A stretch of DNA of 64,000 nucleotides from Xanthomonas codiaei (GCF_002939785.1 NZ_MDEC01000018.1:1-64000), one strand, 5' to 3'; shown: positions 48,956 to 58,777, counted from the stretch's first letter. Notes: generated from the sequence alone by a model not told the origin. A program made the numbers and translations.

Positions 48956-49785
48956 GGCAGCGCCTCGCGTTGCAGCTGGGCAGGGCGACGCAGCGGCGCC
49001 ACCTTGTCGTCGGCCAGGGTGTCGTCGGGCAGGTCGAACAACAGCCGATGGATGCGCTGGGCAGTCTGCTGGAAGGCCACGCTGCCGGCGCTGTGCGGGC
49101 CGAAGGCATGCGCATTGAGTTCGGCGCGGACCTGGCCCGGATGCGCCGACAGCAACAGCACGCGGTTGCCGACCACCAGCGCTTCCTCGATGGAATGGGT
49201 GACGAACAACAGGGTGAAGCGCGCCTGCTCCCACAGTTCCAGCACCTGTTCCTGCATGCGCGAGCGGGTCAGCGCATCCAGTGCGGCGAAGGGTTCGTCC
49301 ATCAACAGCACGCGCGGACGCATCGCCAGCGCACGCGCGATCGCCACGCGCTGTTTCATGCCGCCGGACAAGGTGTGCGGATAGGCGTCGGCAAACCCGC
49401 TCAGCCCAACCTGTGCCAGGCTCTCGTCGGCCCGCTCGCGTGCTTCGGCGCGGCCGAGCTTGCGCGCTGCGCGCAGCCCGAACACCACGTTCTCGCGCAC
49501 TGTCTTCCACGGCGCGAGTTGGTCGAATTCCTGGAACACCACCACCCGGTCCGGCCCCGGCCCACTCACCACCTGCCCCTCCAGGCGGATCTGTCCCTCG
49601 CGTGGCGTCACGAAGCCGGCCACCGCTTTGAGCAGGGTGGACTTGCCGCAGCCGGACGGCCCTAGCAGCACGAAGCGGTCGGCTGCATGCACATCGAAGC
49701 GGACGCGATGGGTCGCCCGCACCACGCGCTGTGCGTTGACGTATTCCAGGCTGACGTGATCGACCTGCAGCAAGGGTGTGGCCAT
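48952..49785 (-). CDS. ABC transporter ATPase, sulfonate/taurine type
   Basis: A 277-residue SsuB/TauB-like ATPase. Walker A GPSGCGKST, signature LSGGMKQR, Walker B VLLMDEP and switch His in THSIEEAL are intact. It starts MATPLLQVDHVSLEYV. Three bases separate it from the binding-protein gene. It energises import of a sulfonate-like compound. An extra 40-residue C-terminal tail (after about residue 235) is longer than in E. coli SsuB. Confidence 0.92.
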   Translation of the reverse strand: MATPLLQVDHVSLEYVNAQRVVRATHRVRFDVHAADRFVLLGPSGCGKSTLLKAVAGFVTPREGQIRLEGQVVSGPGPDRVVVFQEFDQLAPWKTVRENVVFGLRAARKLGRAEARERADESLAQVGLSGFADAYPHTLSGGMKQRVAIARALAMRPRVLLMDEPFAALDALTRSRMQEQVLELWEQARFTLLFVTHSIEEALVVGNRVLLLSAHPGQVRAELNAHAFGPHSAGSVAFQQTAQRIHRLLFDLPDDTLADDKVAPLRRPAQLQREALP

Positions 49786-49788
49786 CGC

Positions 49789-50832
49789 TCAGCTCCCGCC
49801 CGCAATCAGCGGGTCGTCGAAGAAGTAGTCGCCCACCTTGCCCGGCGCCTGCTTGATCGCACCGCTGTGTTGCATGAACTGGCCCAGTTTCAGCGTGTTC
49901 TGCGGCACCACGGTGAACTGCACCTTCGGGTCCTTGAGGATCTGCAACACCAGCGCTCGGTCGATGCCCGACCCGTTACGGCGCAGGAAGATGTCCGCGG
50001 CCTGCTCCGGATGCGCGCTGACGAACTTCGCGGCCTGGTCCAGTGCGGCGACGAAGGCGCGATAGGTCTTGGGATTGTCGCGGCGGAATGTTTCGGTGGC
50101 ATACAGCACCGTGGCCGACGCGGGGCCGCCCTCGATGTCGTAGGAACTGGTGACGATATGCGCGGCCGGGTTGCGCGCCAGTTCCTGCTCCTGGAAGGGC
50201 GGGCTGGCGAAATGCGCGGTGATCTCGGTGCGGCCACGGATGATCGCTGCGGCCGCATCCGGGTGCGGCAGCGCCACCTGCAGCGGGTCCAGCTGATGGG
50301 TGCCCTTGTCGCCCCAACGCTGCTGCGAGGCATGCTGCAGGAACCGCGATTGCACCGAAACGCCGGTGGCCGGCACCGCGATGCGGTCCTTGGGAGTGAA
50401 GTCGCCGATGCTCTTGATGCGCGGGTTGTTGCTGATCAGGTAGTACGGAAAGTTGCCCAGCGACGCCACGCCGCGCACGTTCTGCCGGCCACGGGTGCGG
50501 TCCCAGATGGTGAACAGCGGCCCGACACCGGCCCCGGCGATATCGATCGAACCGGTCAACAACGCATCGTTGACCGCCGCGCCGCCGGACAGCTGCAGGA
50601 ACTGCACGTCGATCTCCACGCCGGCCTTCTTGCCCTGCTGCTCGATCAGCTTCTGATCCTGCGCCACGTCCAGCAGCAGGTAGACGATGCCGAACTGCTT
50701 GGCGATGCGCAGCCTGCCTTCGGCCTGCGCCGCGCCGCTCAATAGCGGCAGGGCCGCCAGCAGCAGGACTGCCGCGCGTTGCGAAAAACGGCGGCGCAGC
50801 AACGGTGCGTGGGAAGTGACGGTCAGGCGCAT
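49789..50832 (-). CDS. periplasmic substrate-binding protein, sulfonate/taurine type
   Basis: A 347-residue exported protein. Signal: RRRFSQRAAVLLLAALPLLS, cleaved near AQAEG. The mature part shows NMT1/SsuA-like LDVAQDQKLIEQQGKKAGVE, GGAAVNDALLTGSIDIAG and NNPRIKSIGDF. It delivers substrate to the permease. It lies 38 bases downstream of the TauD-like gene, on the same strand. The ligand is not proven; a sulfonate is likely. Confidence 0.9.
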   Translation of the reverse strand: MRLTVTSHAPLLRRRFSQRAAVLLLAALPLLSGAAQAEGRLRIAKQFGIVYLLLDVAQDQKLIEQQGKKAGVEIDVQFLQLSGGAAVNDALLTGSIDIAGAGVGPLFTIWDRTRGRQNVRGVASLGNFPYYLISNNPRIKSIGDFTPKDRIAVPATGVSVQSRFLQHASQQRWGDKGTHQLDPLQVALPHPDAAAAIIRGRTEITAHFASPPFQEQELARNPAAHIVTSSYDIEGGPASATVLYATETFRRDNPKTYRAFVAALDQAAKFVSAHPEQAADIFLRRNGSGIDRALVLQILKDPKVQFTVVPQNTLKLGQFMQHSGAIKQAPGKVGDYFFDDPLIAGGS

Positions 50833-50870
50833 GCAGTGCTCCGGATACAAGGGGGAGAGGCCAGCGGCGC

Positions 50871-51788
50871 TCAGAACGGCGCATCGCCTTCGATGGTGGT
50901 GCGGTTGAGCCGGCGCCGCAGGTGGTCGGGCGTGCCGGCGGCCAGATGCATCACCGAGCGGTTGTCCCAGAACACCATGTCGTGCGGCTGCCAGCGGTGC
51001 CGGTACACCAGTGCCGCGCGCGTGCTGTGCGCGAACAAGGTCTGCAGCAGCGCGTGGCTTTCGTCGGCGGGCAGCCCGACGATGCGGGTGGTGAAATGTT
51101 CGCTGACGAACAAGGCTTTCTGCCCGGTTTCCGGATGCGTGCGCACCACCGGATGCTGCACCGGAGAGACCTCGGCGATCTGCTCCGGCGTCAACGCCGG
51201 GCGCCACGGATTGCGCGCCCGCAATTCCTCGTACTTGGCCAGGTAGCTGTGCTCGGCGTGCAGGTCCTGCACGGTGCGCTTGAGATCCTCGGGCAGGGTC
51301 TGCCAGGCCAGGTGCTGGTTGGCGAACAAGGTATCGCCGCCCTCGGCAGGCAGCTCCTGCGCATGCAGCAGCGAGCCCAGGCTGGGGGTGTCCTTGTAGG
51401 ACAGGTCCGAATGCCAGTAATGCCCGGCATCACCCAGGCCGATCGGCTGGCCGTTTTCCTTGATGTTGGACACCACCAGCACTTCCGGATGACCGCGCAG
51501 CTGGAAATTGCGCAGCACGTGGATCTGCAGCGGGCCGAAGCGACGACTGAACTCGACCTGCTGGGCCGGGGTGATGCGCTGATCGCGAAACACCAGCACG
51601 TGGTGCTCCAGGTGCGCACGGTGGATGCGCGCGAAAGTGTCCGCATCCAGCGGCTGCGACAGATCCAGCCCGATCACTTCCGCGCCCAGCGGCGCATCGA
51701 AGGGCACGATCCGCACGCCGGCGGTGTGTCCCGTGTTGGCATCGGCGTGCGGCGGCTGCACGCGCGCTGCAGAACTGAGATTGGCCAC
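50871..51788 (-). CDS. TauD/TfdA-family Fe(II)/2-oxoglutarate dioxygenase
   Basis: A 305-residue dioxygenase. The HxD iron ligands are in YWHSDLSYKD; the distal His and 2-oxoglutarate Arg are in VMHLAAGTPDHLRRRLNR. TauD releases sulfite from taurine to supply sulfur. Start chosen: GTG at 51788 with GAGG nine bases upstream; a TTG at 51809 is the alternative. First gene of the dioxygenase, binding protein, ATPase, permease operon, which supports sulfonate sulfur use. Confidence 0.88.
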   Translation of the reverse strand: MANLSSAARVQPPHADANTGHTAGVRIVPFDAPLGAEVIGLDLSQPLDADTFARIHRAHLEHHVLVFRDQRITPAQQVEFSRRFGPLQIHVLRNFQLRGHPEVLVVSNIKENGQPIGLGDAGHYWHSDLSYKDTPSLGSLLHAQELPAEGGDTLFANQHLAWQTLPEDLKRTVQDLHAEHSYLAKYEELRARNPWRPALTPEQIAEVSPVQHPVVRTHPETGQKALFVSEHFTTRIVGLPADESHALLQTLFAHSTRAALVYRHRWQPHDMVFWDNRSVMHLAAGTPDHLRRRLNRTTIEGDAPF

Positions 51789-52317
51789 GAGCTTGCACCT
51801 CGACAACAACAGAGGTCGCCTGACACGGCGACCGGACTGGTCACTGTAGGCAGTCGCGTTGCTGCTGCGAACGTACGATTGGCAAGGTGCTTATGCGCTG
51901 CGGGTATATACCGCGTCTCATCGACATCGACAAGCGGAGTGCCAGACGGTTGCCTGGTCCGCAACAGTCGGCAAGACGCTGCAAGCGCCAGCCATGAGCA
52001 CGAATTGCCCGAAGAATGCAGGGCGTCTGTGCGGTACAAGGCGAATCCGGAACACCGCGCACGTGCCTGACGGTCACGCGGTGTTTGTCATCCGCACTCA
52101 CCGCGCACGTTGAGGCTGCATCCGCTTTGCTGGCTGCGGATTGCCTGGGTCAGACGCCTGTTTCAGGGGCTGAGGCGCGCGGCGCCAGCAGAACCGAAGA
52201 TGGTTTCCGTTCGGGCAGTAACGCGCGTCATGGCGAATCGACCGCCCGGAATGCCGAGCGGCACTCCAGGACGGTGACAAACAAGTTAACGCCAGCGCCA
52301 GCGCCAGCGCTGCCTGC
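51789..52317. other. intergenic, no gene seen
   Basis: About 530 bases upstream of the dioxygenase operon. A GGTATATACC palindrome (51903-51912) about 115 bases before the dioxygenase start is the only regulatory-looking motif. Four GCCAGC units lie at about 52291-52310. Confidence 0.4.
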
Positions 52318-54801
52318 TCACTCTGTACGCAGCGCCAATGCAGGCGGCGTGGACAAAATGCGCCGGGTGCCGGACCAGCCGGCCAGCAGGCTCAGCACCA
52401 GTCCGAAGGCGCCGCCCAGCAACAGGCGCGGCCAGTCCGGTGCCAGTGCGATCTCGAAGGCTTGCTGGCCCACCACCGCGCCGATCACGGCCGCCGCGGT
52501 CACCGCCAGGCCGGCCGCCAGCAGCCCCAGCGCGCCGAATTCCACCAGCACCGCGCCGCGCAACTGCCCGCGGCGTGCACCCAATGTGCGCAGCACGGCG
52601 CTGTCGTAGCGGCGCTCGCCGGCAGTGGCCTGCAAGGCCGCCAGCAGCACCAGTACCCCGGCCAGCAGGCTGAAGCCCATCACCAGCTGCACCGCCTGCG
52701 CCACCTGGTCGATCACCTCGCGCACCCGGCCCAGGATGGCATCGATATCCAGCACCGAGATGTTGGGATAGTCGCGGCTCAGCGATGCCAGCCTGGGCGC
52801 ACTGCCGGGCGGCAGGTGGAAGGCGGAAATCAGGTTGTACGGCGCATCGCCCACCGCGCCTTCGTTGAGCAGCAGGAAGAAGTTGACCCGGAACGAATCC
52901 CAATCGGCCTTGCGGATGCTGGTGACGGTGAAGCTGCGTTGCTGCTCGCCCAGCAGCAGGGTGATGCGGTCGCCGAGCTTGAGCTGGTAGCGCTGCGCCC
53001 AGCCTTCTTCCACCGAGGCCTCGGCGGCGGTGCTGCCGGCGCTCCAGAACCTGCCCTGCAGCAGCGTATTGGCCGGCGGAAACGCGTGCCGCCAGGAAAA
53101 ATTGACCGGGCGGTTGTCGCCATCGCCATCGTCTTGCGGGTCACTGTCGCCGCGCACCGGCGGTTTGTCGTTGATGGCGACCAGGCGGCCGGTGGAGAAG
53201 GGCTCCACCGCCGCGTTGTCCACGCCCAGGCCGCGCAGCGTCTGCAGCACCGGCGCGGTCTGCTCGGGCTGGATGTTCATCAGGAAATAGTTCGGGGTAT
53301 CGGCCGGCAGGCGGTCGCGCCACTGGCCGAGCAGGCCGGGGCCGACCACCGCCAGCAGCAACAGCGCGCACAGCGACAGCGACAGGCCGACCAGCTGCAC
53401 CACGCTCAGGCCGCGCCGGCGGGTCAGCGAGGCCAGGCCCAGTTTCCAGGCGCTGCGCAGGCGGTGCTGGATCGGCCGCAGCAGGGCCAGCAGGCCCAGC
53501 CCGAGCAGCATCGCCACCAGCGCCAGCGCGGCCAGGCCGCCCAGCACCCAACCCGCCAGGACCAGGTTGCCGGTGGCGTAGACGGTGAGCGCCAGCGTTG
53601 CGGCCAGCGCAGCGCCGTAGACCAGCAACGAACTCGGCGGCACTGCGGCGAAGCTGCGGTTGAGCACTCGCATCGGCGGCACGTTGCGCAGCCGCAGCAG
53701 TGGCGGCAGGCCGAAGCCCAGCAACAGCACCAGGCCGATCCCCGCGCCCGCCAGGGCCGGGGTGGCCTGCGGCAGCGGCAGCCGGTTGGGAATCAGACTG
53801 CCCAGCGCCTGCACCAGGCCTTCCTGCGCCAGCATGCCCAGTCCGATGCCGACCAGGCAGGCCGGAATCGCGGTGAACAGCAACTGCAGCGACAGCATCG
53901 CCAAAATGTCGCGCTGCTTCGCACCCAGGCAGCGCAGCACCGCCACGGTGTCGATGCGCCGCATCGCAAAACGGTTGGCCGCCAGCGCGGTCGCCACGCC
54001 CGACAGCAGCACGGCGAGCAAGGCCGACAAGGCCAGGAAGCGGCCGGCCCGGTCGAACGCTGCGCGCATGCCGCGCTGGGTATCTTCGATGCCGACCAGG
54101 CGGTATTCGCTGGCGCGCGGCTTGAGCCAGGCGCGCAGGTCGGCGATGGCATCCGGCGCACCGGCGAACATCAACCGGTAGGAGGCGCGGCTGCCGGGCC
54201 CGAGCAGACCGGCGCCGTCGATATCGGCGCGATTGACCAGCAGCGGCGGCGATAGCTGCATCAGCTCGCCGGACGCATCCGGTTCGGCGCGCAGCACGCC
54301 GGCGATGGTCAGGTGGCCGGCGCCGAATTCCAGCTGCTCGCCCACCCGCAGCCCCAGGGCTTCCAGCAGGCGCGGGTCGGCATAGGCCTGGCCCGGCGGC
54401 GGCGCGGTGGCCGGCGTGCCTTCCGCACCGCCGCCATCCCTGGACACCAGTAACTGCCCGCGCAGCGGATAGCCGGCGGCCACGCCGCGGATATTGGCCA
54501 TCTGGCTGGCCTCGCCATGGAACAGCACGCTGGGGAAGCTGACCATGCGCGTGCTCTGCAGCCCGCGGCGCTGCGCTTCGGCGGCAAAGTCGGCCGGAAT
54601 CTCCTGGCGTCCGGTCACGCCCAGGTCGCCACCGAGCACCTCGGCCGCGCTGGAGGTCAGTGCCAGCGTCACCCGGTCCACCAGCGTGCCGACGGCAGTC
54701 ATCACCGCCACGCCCAGTACCAACGCCGCGAACACGGTCAGCAGGTCGCCGGCCAGGAATTCGCGGCGTACCGCGCGCGCCGCCTGCTTGACGACGTTCA
54801 T
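52318..54801 (-). CDS. YbbP-like ABC exporter permease (FtsX family)
   Basis: An 827-residue permease with FtsX-type domains: a helix near residue 25, two large periplasmic segments and about nine more helices. It starts MNVVKQAARAVRREFLAGDL. Family blocks FAMRRIDTVAVLRCLGAKQRD and LRTLGARRGQLRGAVLVEF match the FtsX/MacB repeats. With the ATPase gene it forms the YbbA/YbbP pair, in some bacteria linked to export of lipids or peptides. Its ATG overlaps the ATPase stop by four bases. Confidence 0.88.
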   Translation of the reverse strand: MNVVKQAARAVRREFLAGDLLTVFAALVLGVAVMTAVGTLVDRVTLALTSSAAEVLGGDLGVTGRQEIPADFAAEAQRRGLQSTRMVSFPSVLFHGEASQMANIRGVAAGYPLRGQLLVSRDGGGAEGTPATAPPPGQAYADPRLLEALGLRVGEQLEFGAGHLTIAGVLRAEPDASGELMQLSPPLLVNRADIDGAGLLGPGSRASYRLMFAGAPDAIADLRAWLKPRASEYRLVGIEDTQRGMRAAFDRAGRFLALSALLAVLLSGVATALAANRFAMRRIDTVAVLRCLGAKQRDILAMLSLQLLFTAIPACLVGIGLGMLAQEGLVQALGSLIPNRLPLPQATPALAGAGIGLVLLLGFGLPPLLRLRNVPPMRVLNRSFAAVPPSSLLVYGAALAATLALTVYATGNLVLAGWVLGGLAALALVAMLLGLGLLALLRPIQHRLRSAWKLGLASLTRRRGLSVVQLVGLSLSLCALLLLAVVGPGLLGQWRDRLPADTPNYFLMNIQPEQTAPVLQTLRGLGVDNAAVEPFSTGRLVAINDKPPVRGDSDPQDDGDGDNRPVNFSWRHAFPPANTLLQGRFWSAGSTAAEASVEEGWAQRYQLKLGDRITLLLGEQQRSFTVTSIRKADWDSFRVNFFLLLNEGAVGDAPYNLISAFHLPPGSAPRLASLSRDYPNISVLDIDAILGRVREVIDQVAQAVQLVMGFSLLAGVLVLLAALQATAGERRYDSAVLRTLGARRGQLRGAVLVEFGALGLLAAGLAVTAAAVIGAVVGQQAFEIALAPDWPRLLLGGAFGLVLSLLAGWSGTRRILSTPPALALRTE

Positions 54802-55511
54802 GCCGCCGCGCCGGACGCTTGCGCGTGCAGGCGGCCGCCGTCGATGCGGTAGATGTGCCGGCAGCGTTGCGCCAGGGTCATGTCGTGGGTGACCAGCACC
54901 AGGGTGGTGTCGCTGGTGGCATTGAGCGCGAACAGCAGGTCGCTGATCTGCGCGCCGGTGGCCTGGTCCAGGCTGCCGGTGGGCTCGTCGGCGAACAGGA
55001 TGCGCGGGCGCGCCACGAAGGCGCGCGCCAGCGCCACGCGCTGCTGCTCGCCGCCGGACAACTGGCGCGGGTAGTGCCGCGCACGCGCGCCCAGTCCTAC
55101 CGCCTCCAGTACCTCGCGCACCCGCGCCGGGTCTTCGCGCCCGGCCAGTTCCAGCGGCAGTGCGATGTTCTCTTCGGCGGTCAGCGCCGGCAGCAGGTGG
55201 AAGCTCTGGAACACGAAGCCCACCTCGCGCGCGCGCAGCGCGGCGCGCGCTTCCTCGTCGAGCTGGCCCAGCTCCTGGCCGGCCAGTGCGATGCTGCCGC
55301 GGCTGGGCAGGTCCAGCCCGGCCAGCAGGCCAAGCAGGGTGGTCTTGCCGGAACCGGAGGCACCAACGATCGCGATGCTGTCGCCTTCACTGACCGTCAA
55401 GCTGATGTTGTCGAGGATGTGGAGCGTTCCCTCCGGGCCACTGACGGATTTGCCGACCTCGCGAACGTCGATGGCGGTACGGGTGCTGGAGCGGGGGGCC
55501 AGACTGTCGAT
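54798..55511 (-). CDS. YbbA-like ABC ATPase, start unclear
   Basis: About 237 residues. Walker A is VGASGSGKTT, signature LSGGEQQRVALARAF, Walker B ILFADEP, with the YbbA hallmark SGPEGTLHILDNISL. The family begins just before AIDVREVGKSV, but in this frame no ATG, GTG or TTG occurs between there and far into tesA. ATC at 55509-55511 follows GGAG by 7 bases and is used here; CTG at 55500-55502 is the next option. Thus the coordinate is provisional. E. coli YbbA has 228 residues. Confidence 0.8.
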   Translation of the reverse strand: MDSLAPRSSTRTAIDVREVGKSVSGPEGTLHILDNISLTVSEGDSIAIVGASGSGKTTLLGLLAGLDLPSRGSIALAGQELGQLDEEARAALRAREVGFVFQSFHLLPALTAEENIALPLELAGREDPARVREVLEAVGLGARARHYPRQLSGGEQQRVALARAFVARPRILFADEPTGSLDQATGAQISDLLFALNATSDTTLVLVTHDMTLAQRCRHIYRIDGGRLHAQASGAAA

Positions 55512-55524
55512 GAGGAATCTCCGA

Positions 55525-56178
55525 ATGCGTGAAAGAGCACTGCGATATGGCGCGCTGGTCCTGTGGCTGCTGACACTCTCCCTGCTTGCGCCGGGGATTG
55601 CCTCTGCCAAAAGTCCGGCTACGGTCGCGCCGATCCTGGTGGTGGGCGACAGCCTGAGCGCTGCGCACAACATCCCGGTGCAGTCCGGTTGGGTGACCCT
55701 GCTGGACCAGCGCCTCAAGCGTGACATGGCGACGCCACCGGCCGTCGTCAATGCCAGCATCAGCGGCGAGACCACCTCCGGCGCGCTGACCCGGCTGCCC
55801 GGGCTGCTGCAGAAGCATGCACCGGGCGTGGTGGTGATCGAGCTGGGCGGCAACGATGCGCTGCGCGGGCTGACTCCGGCCCAGCTCAAGGGCAATCTGG
55901 AGAAGATGATCAAGCTCAGCCAGGCATCCGGTGCCAAGGTGCTGCTGCTGGGCATCGATGTACCTCCCAACTACGGCCCGGCCTACCGCGAGCGGCTGAA
56001 GGCGACCTATGCGGACCTGGCCAGGCAGTACGACACGGCCCTGGTGCCGTTCTTCCTGGAAAAGGTGGCCTTGCAGCCGGGCCTGATGCAGGCCGATGGC
56101 CTGCATCCGACTGCGGCCGCCCAGCCCAAGGTACTGGAGACGGTGTGGCCGGCACTGCGGCCACTGCTTGGGCGTTGA
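55525..56178 (+). CDS. tesA: multifunctional acyl-CoA thioesterase I / protease I / lysophospholipase
   Basis: A 217-residue exported SGNH hydrolase. Signal: ALVLWLLTLSLLAPGIASA. SGNH block I is VVGDSLSAAHN (Ser43), III GGNDALRG and V DGLHPT with Asp and His. TesA hydrolyses acyl-thioesters and lysophospholipids in the periplasm. Its divergence from ybbA/ybbP matches E. coli. Start ATG 55525 has GAGGAA 8 bases upstream; an ATG at 55510 is weaker. Confidence 0.92.
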   Translation: MRERALRYGALVLWLLTLSLLAPGIASAKSPATVAPILVVGDSLSAAHNIPVQSGWVTLLDQRLKRDMATPPAVVNASISGETTSGALTRLPGLLQKHAPGVVVIELGGNDALRGLTPAQLKGNLEKMIKLSQASGAKVLLLGIDVPPNYGPAYRERLKATYADLARQYDTALVPFFLEKVALQPGLMQADGLHPTAAAQPKVLETVWPALRPLLGR

Positions 56179-56266
56179 TCGGATGAGATGAAACGTTATT
56201 CGGCCTTCACGTCGCTTGCACCGGCGATCCGGCATGTTTCACAAAGCTGAAGACCGAGGAAAGTCC

Positions 56267-56980
56267 ATGCGTCAGACCAAGGAAACGTCCGGCCTCGTGC
56301 TGGTCGTCGAAGACAACCGCAATATCTCCGAAATGATCGGCGAGTACCTGGAAGGCCGTGGTTTCGAGGTCGACTATGCGCAGGACGGACTGGACGGCTA
56401 CCGTCTGGCCGCCGAGAACAGCTACGACGTAGTCGTGCTGGACCTCATGCTGCCACGTCTGGACGGCATCGAAGTGTGTCGCCGCCTGCGCAACGACGCA
56501 CGCAAGTCCACCCCGGTGTTGATGCTGACCGCCCGCGACACGCTGGACGACAAGCTCACCGGCCTGGGTTTCGGCGCCGACGACTACCTGACCAAGCCGT
56601 TCGCGATCCAGGAGCTGGAAGCGCGCCTGCGTGCCCTGATCCGCCGCGAGCGTCGCCAGGTGGGCTCGGAAGTGCTCAAGGTGGCCGATCTGGTGCTGGA
56701 CCCGGTGAGCATGCGCGCCACCCGTGCCGGCACCGAGCTGCAGCTCTCGCCGATCGGCCTGCGCCTGCTGACCATCCTGATGCGCGAGTCGCCGCGGGTG
56801 GTGACCCGCCAGGAAATCGAGCGCGAGATCTGGGGCAATGGCCTGCCGGACTCGGACACCCTGCGCAGTCATCTGTACAACCTGCGCAAGATCATCGACA
56901 AGCCGTTCGATCGCCCGCTGCTGCACACCGTGCAGAGCGCCGGCTACCGCATCGCCGACATCGCCCAGCCGATGACCTGA
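56267..56980 (+). CDS. OmpR-family response regulator
   Basis: A 237-residue regulator. Receiver: VLVVEDNRN, phospho-Asp59 in VVVLDLMLPR, Lys110 in DDYLTKPF. Winged helix: ELQLSPIGLRLLTILMRESP, REIWGNGLPDSDTLRSHLYNLR. GAGGAAAG precedes ATG 56267. It resembles ColR- and PhoP-type regulators, but I cannot name it. A histidine kinase gene follows at 57138; the pair responds to an envelope signal. Confidence 0.9.
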   Translation: MRQTKETSGLVLVVEDNRNISEMIGEYLEGRGFEVDYAQDGLDGYRLAAENSYDVVVLDLMLPRLDGIEVCRRLRNDARKSTPVLMLTARDTLDDKLTGLGFGADDYLTKPFAIQELEARLRALIRRERRQVGSEVLKVADLVLDPVSMRATRAGTELQLSPIGLRLLTILMRESPRVVTRQEIEREIWGNGLPDSDTLRSHLYNLRKIIDKPFDRPLLHTVQSAGYRIADIAQPMT

Positions 56981-57002
56981 CCGGCCGTTGACCTGATGTT
57001 CC

Positions 57003-57028
57003 GGCCGGCCGCCGTCAGGTGGCCGGCC
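57003..57028. terminator. GGCCGGCC hairpin between regulator and kinase
   Basis: GGCCGGCC, ten bases, GGCCGGCC: an eight-base stem. It lies 20-45 bases past the response-regulator stop. No T run; it may lower kinase expression. Confidence 0.35.
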
Positions 57029-57137
57029 GCTCCTGCAGGCGCCCCCGCGCCGCTCGCTCTCCCGTGCTGCTGACCGGTTGCACGACGGAATCACGGAAGC
57101 GTTGCCTATACTCCGGCGCTCTCCCCTGGATGCAGCA

Positions 57138-58409
57138 ATGCCACACGGGCTCCCGAGAAAAATACGTCTTGCCTTCCTGTTGCAGGTCGCGCTGGCGAGC
57201 CTGGCGATCGTGCTGGGCGGGTACCTGATCTCCTTCGTCATCAAGTACAGCCTGGTGCGCACCGTGCTCGCCGACGAGGCCGTGCATTTCTGGCAGATGC
57301 ACAAGAGCGCGCCGGACAACCGGCCGCCGAACACGCGCAATATCCAGGGGTATTTCTCGCCGGCCGGAACCGCCGCCGATGCGGCGCCTGCTGCGCTGCG
57401 CCGCCTGTCGCCGGGCTTCAGCGAAGTTGCCGCCGCCGATGCCATGGTCTATGTGGACCAGCGTCCGGAAGGGCGCCTGTACCTGGTGTTCCCGCGCTCG
57501 CGCGCGGCGCACCTCACGCTGTGGTTCGGCGTGGTGCCGGCCATCATCGTGCTGCTGGGAATCTACGGCGTGTCGTGGTTCACCTACCGGGTGTCCAAAC
57601 GCCTGGTGTCGCCGATCAGCTGGCTGGCACGGCGCGTGTCGCAGTGGGACCCGCGCAACCCGGATGTGGACGAACTGGCGCCTGAGCGCCTGCCGGCGGA
57701 GTTGCAGGGCGAAACCCGGCAGCTGGCGCTTGCGCTGCATGCGCTGGGGCAACGGGTCAGCGAGCATGTGGCACGCGAACGCAACTTCACCCGCGATGCC
57801 AGCCACGAGCTGCGCACGCCGCTGACGGTGATCCGCGTGGCCAGCGACATGGCCCTGGCCGACGACGATCTGCCGCAGCGGACCCAGCGCAGCCTGCGCC
57901 GGATCCAGCGCGCCGGCCGCGACATGGAAGCGGTGATCGACGCCTTCCTGATCCTGGCCCGCGAAGCGGAGATCGACCCGCAGAGCGAAACCTTCGACGT
58001 GGCCGAGTTGGCCAGCGAGGAGGTCGAGATCGCGCGCGAACTGCTGGGCGACAAGCCGGTGTCGCTGCACATGGTCGGCGACCGCCACCTGCAGATGTTC
58101 GCGCCGCCGCGGGTGATGCGGGTGGTGCTGAGCAACTTGCTGCGCAATGCCTGCGCCTATACCGACACCGGCAGCATCGAGGTGGAGGTCGCCCGCGACC
58201 GGATCGTGGTGCGCGATACCGGCATCGGCATGAGCGATGAAGCCCGCGCGCGGGCATTCGAGCCATTCTTCCGCGCCGACCCCACGCGCCCGCAGGGCAC
58301 CGGGCTCGGGCTGTCGATCGTGCGCCGGCTGTGCGACCGCTTCGGCTGGCGCATCGAGCTGGAGAGCGAAGCGGGCGTGGGCACGTCGGTGGCGGTGGTG
58401 GTGGCCTGA
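57138..58409 (+). CDS. sensor histidine kinase
   Basis: A 423-residue inner-membrane kinase. Helices at about 12-36 and 127-149 enclose a periplasmic domain of about 90 residues. The phosphoacceptor is His223 in RDASHELRTPLT. ATP-binding blocks: N-box LSNLLRNACAYT, G1 VRDTGIGM and G2 GTGLGLSIV. Start ATG 57138 gives the usual short N-terminus. It phosphorylates the response regulator encoded 157 bases upstream. Confidence 0.92.
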   Translation: MPHGLPRKIRLAFLLQVALASLAIVLGGYLISFVIKYSLVRTVLADEAVHFWQMHKSAPDNRPPNTRNIQGYFSPAGTAADAAPAALRRLSPGFSEVAAADAMVYVDQRPEGRLYLVFPRSRAAHLTLWFGVVPAIIVLLGIYGVSWFTYRVSKRLVSPISWLARRVSQWDPRNPDVDELAPERLPAELQGETRQLALALHALGQRVSEHVARERNFTRDASHELRTPLTVIRVASDMALADDDLPQRTQRSLRRIQRAGRDMEAVIDAFLILAREAEIDPQSETFDVAELASEEVEIARELLGDKPVSLHMVGDRHLQMFAPPRVMRVVLSNLLRNACAYTDTGSIEVEVARDRIVVRDTGIGMSDEARARAFEPFFRADPTRPQGTGLGLSIVRRLCDRFGWRIELESEAGVGTSVAVVVA

Positions 58410-58777
58410 GGCTGGCCGCTGCCGGCCGCTGCGGGCGCTCGTGGATCGCCTGGGTGTGGCAGGCACCGCTGCCGCATCAGAGCGCTGACTGGCCGACGTC
58501 GCGTGATGCGCTCCGGCGTGCGCGCGGATCGACCATGCGGATGGCATGCTGACGTGTCGCTGCGCGCAGATGCGACGGCACGGCTTTCGCCCAGGCCGCG
58601 TGAAACGTCTCGACGATCCTCACCCTGCAGCGGACAGCGAACCCTCCTGCGCGATTTCCGCAGTGACCGCTGCATTCGCAAGGCTGCAGATGGTCAGCCA
58701 GGCATGTCGCCGCCACCTGCGCAGCGTGGGCGACCCGGCAACGCCGCGCGGATCGGTCCACGTGGCGCGGCGGGTGA
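58410..58777. other. intergenic, no gene seen
   Basis: 368 bases between convergent kinase and hydrolase genes; no gene or strong terminator recognised. Confidence 0.4.
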
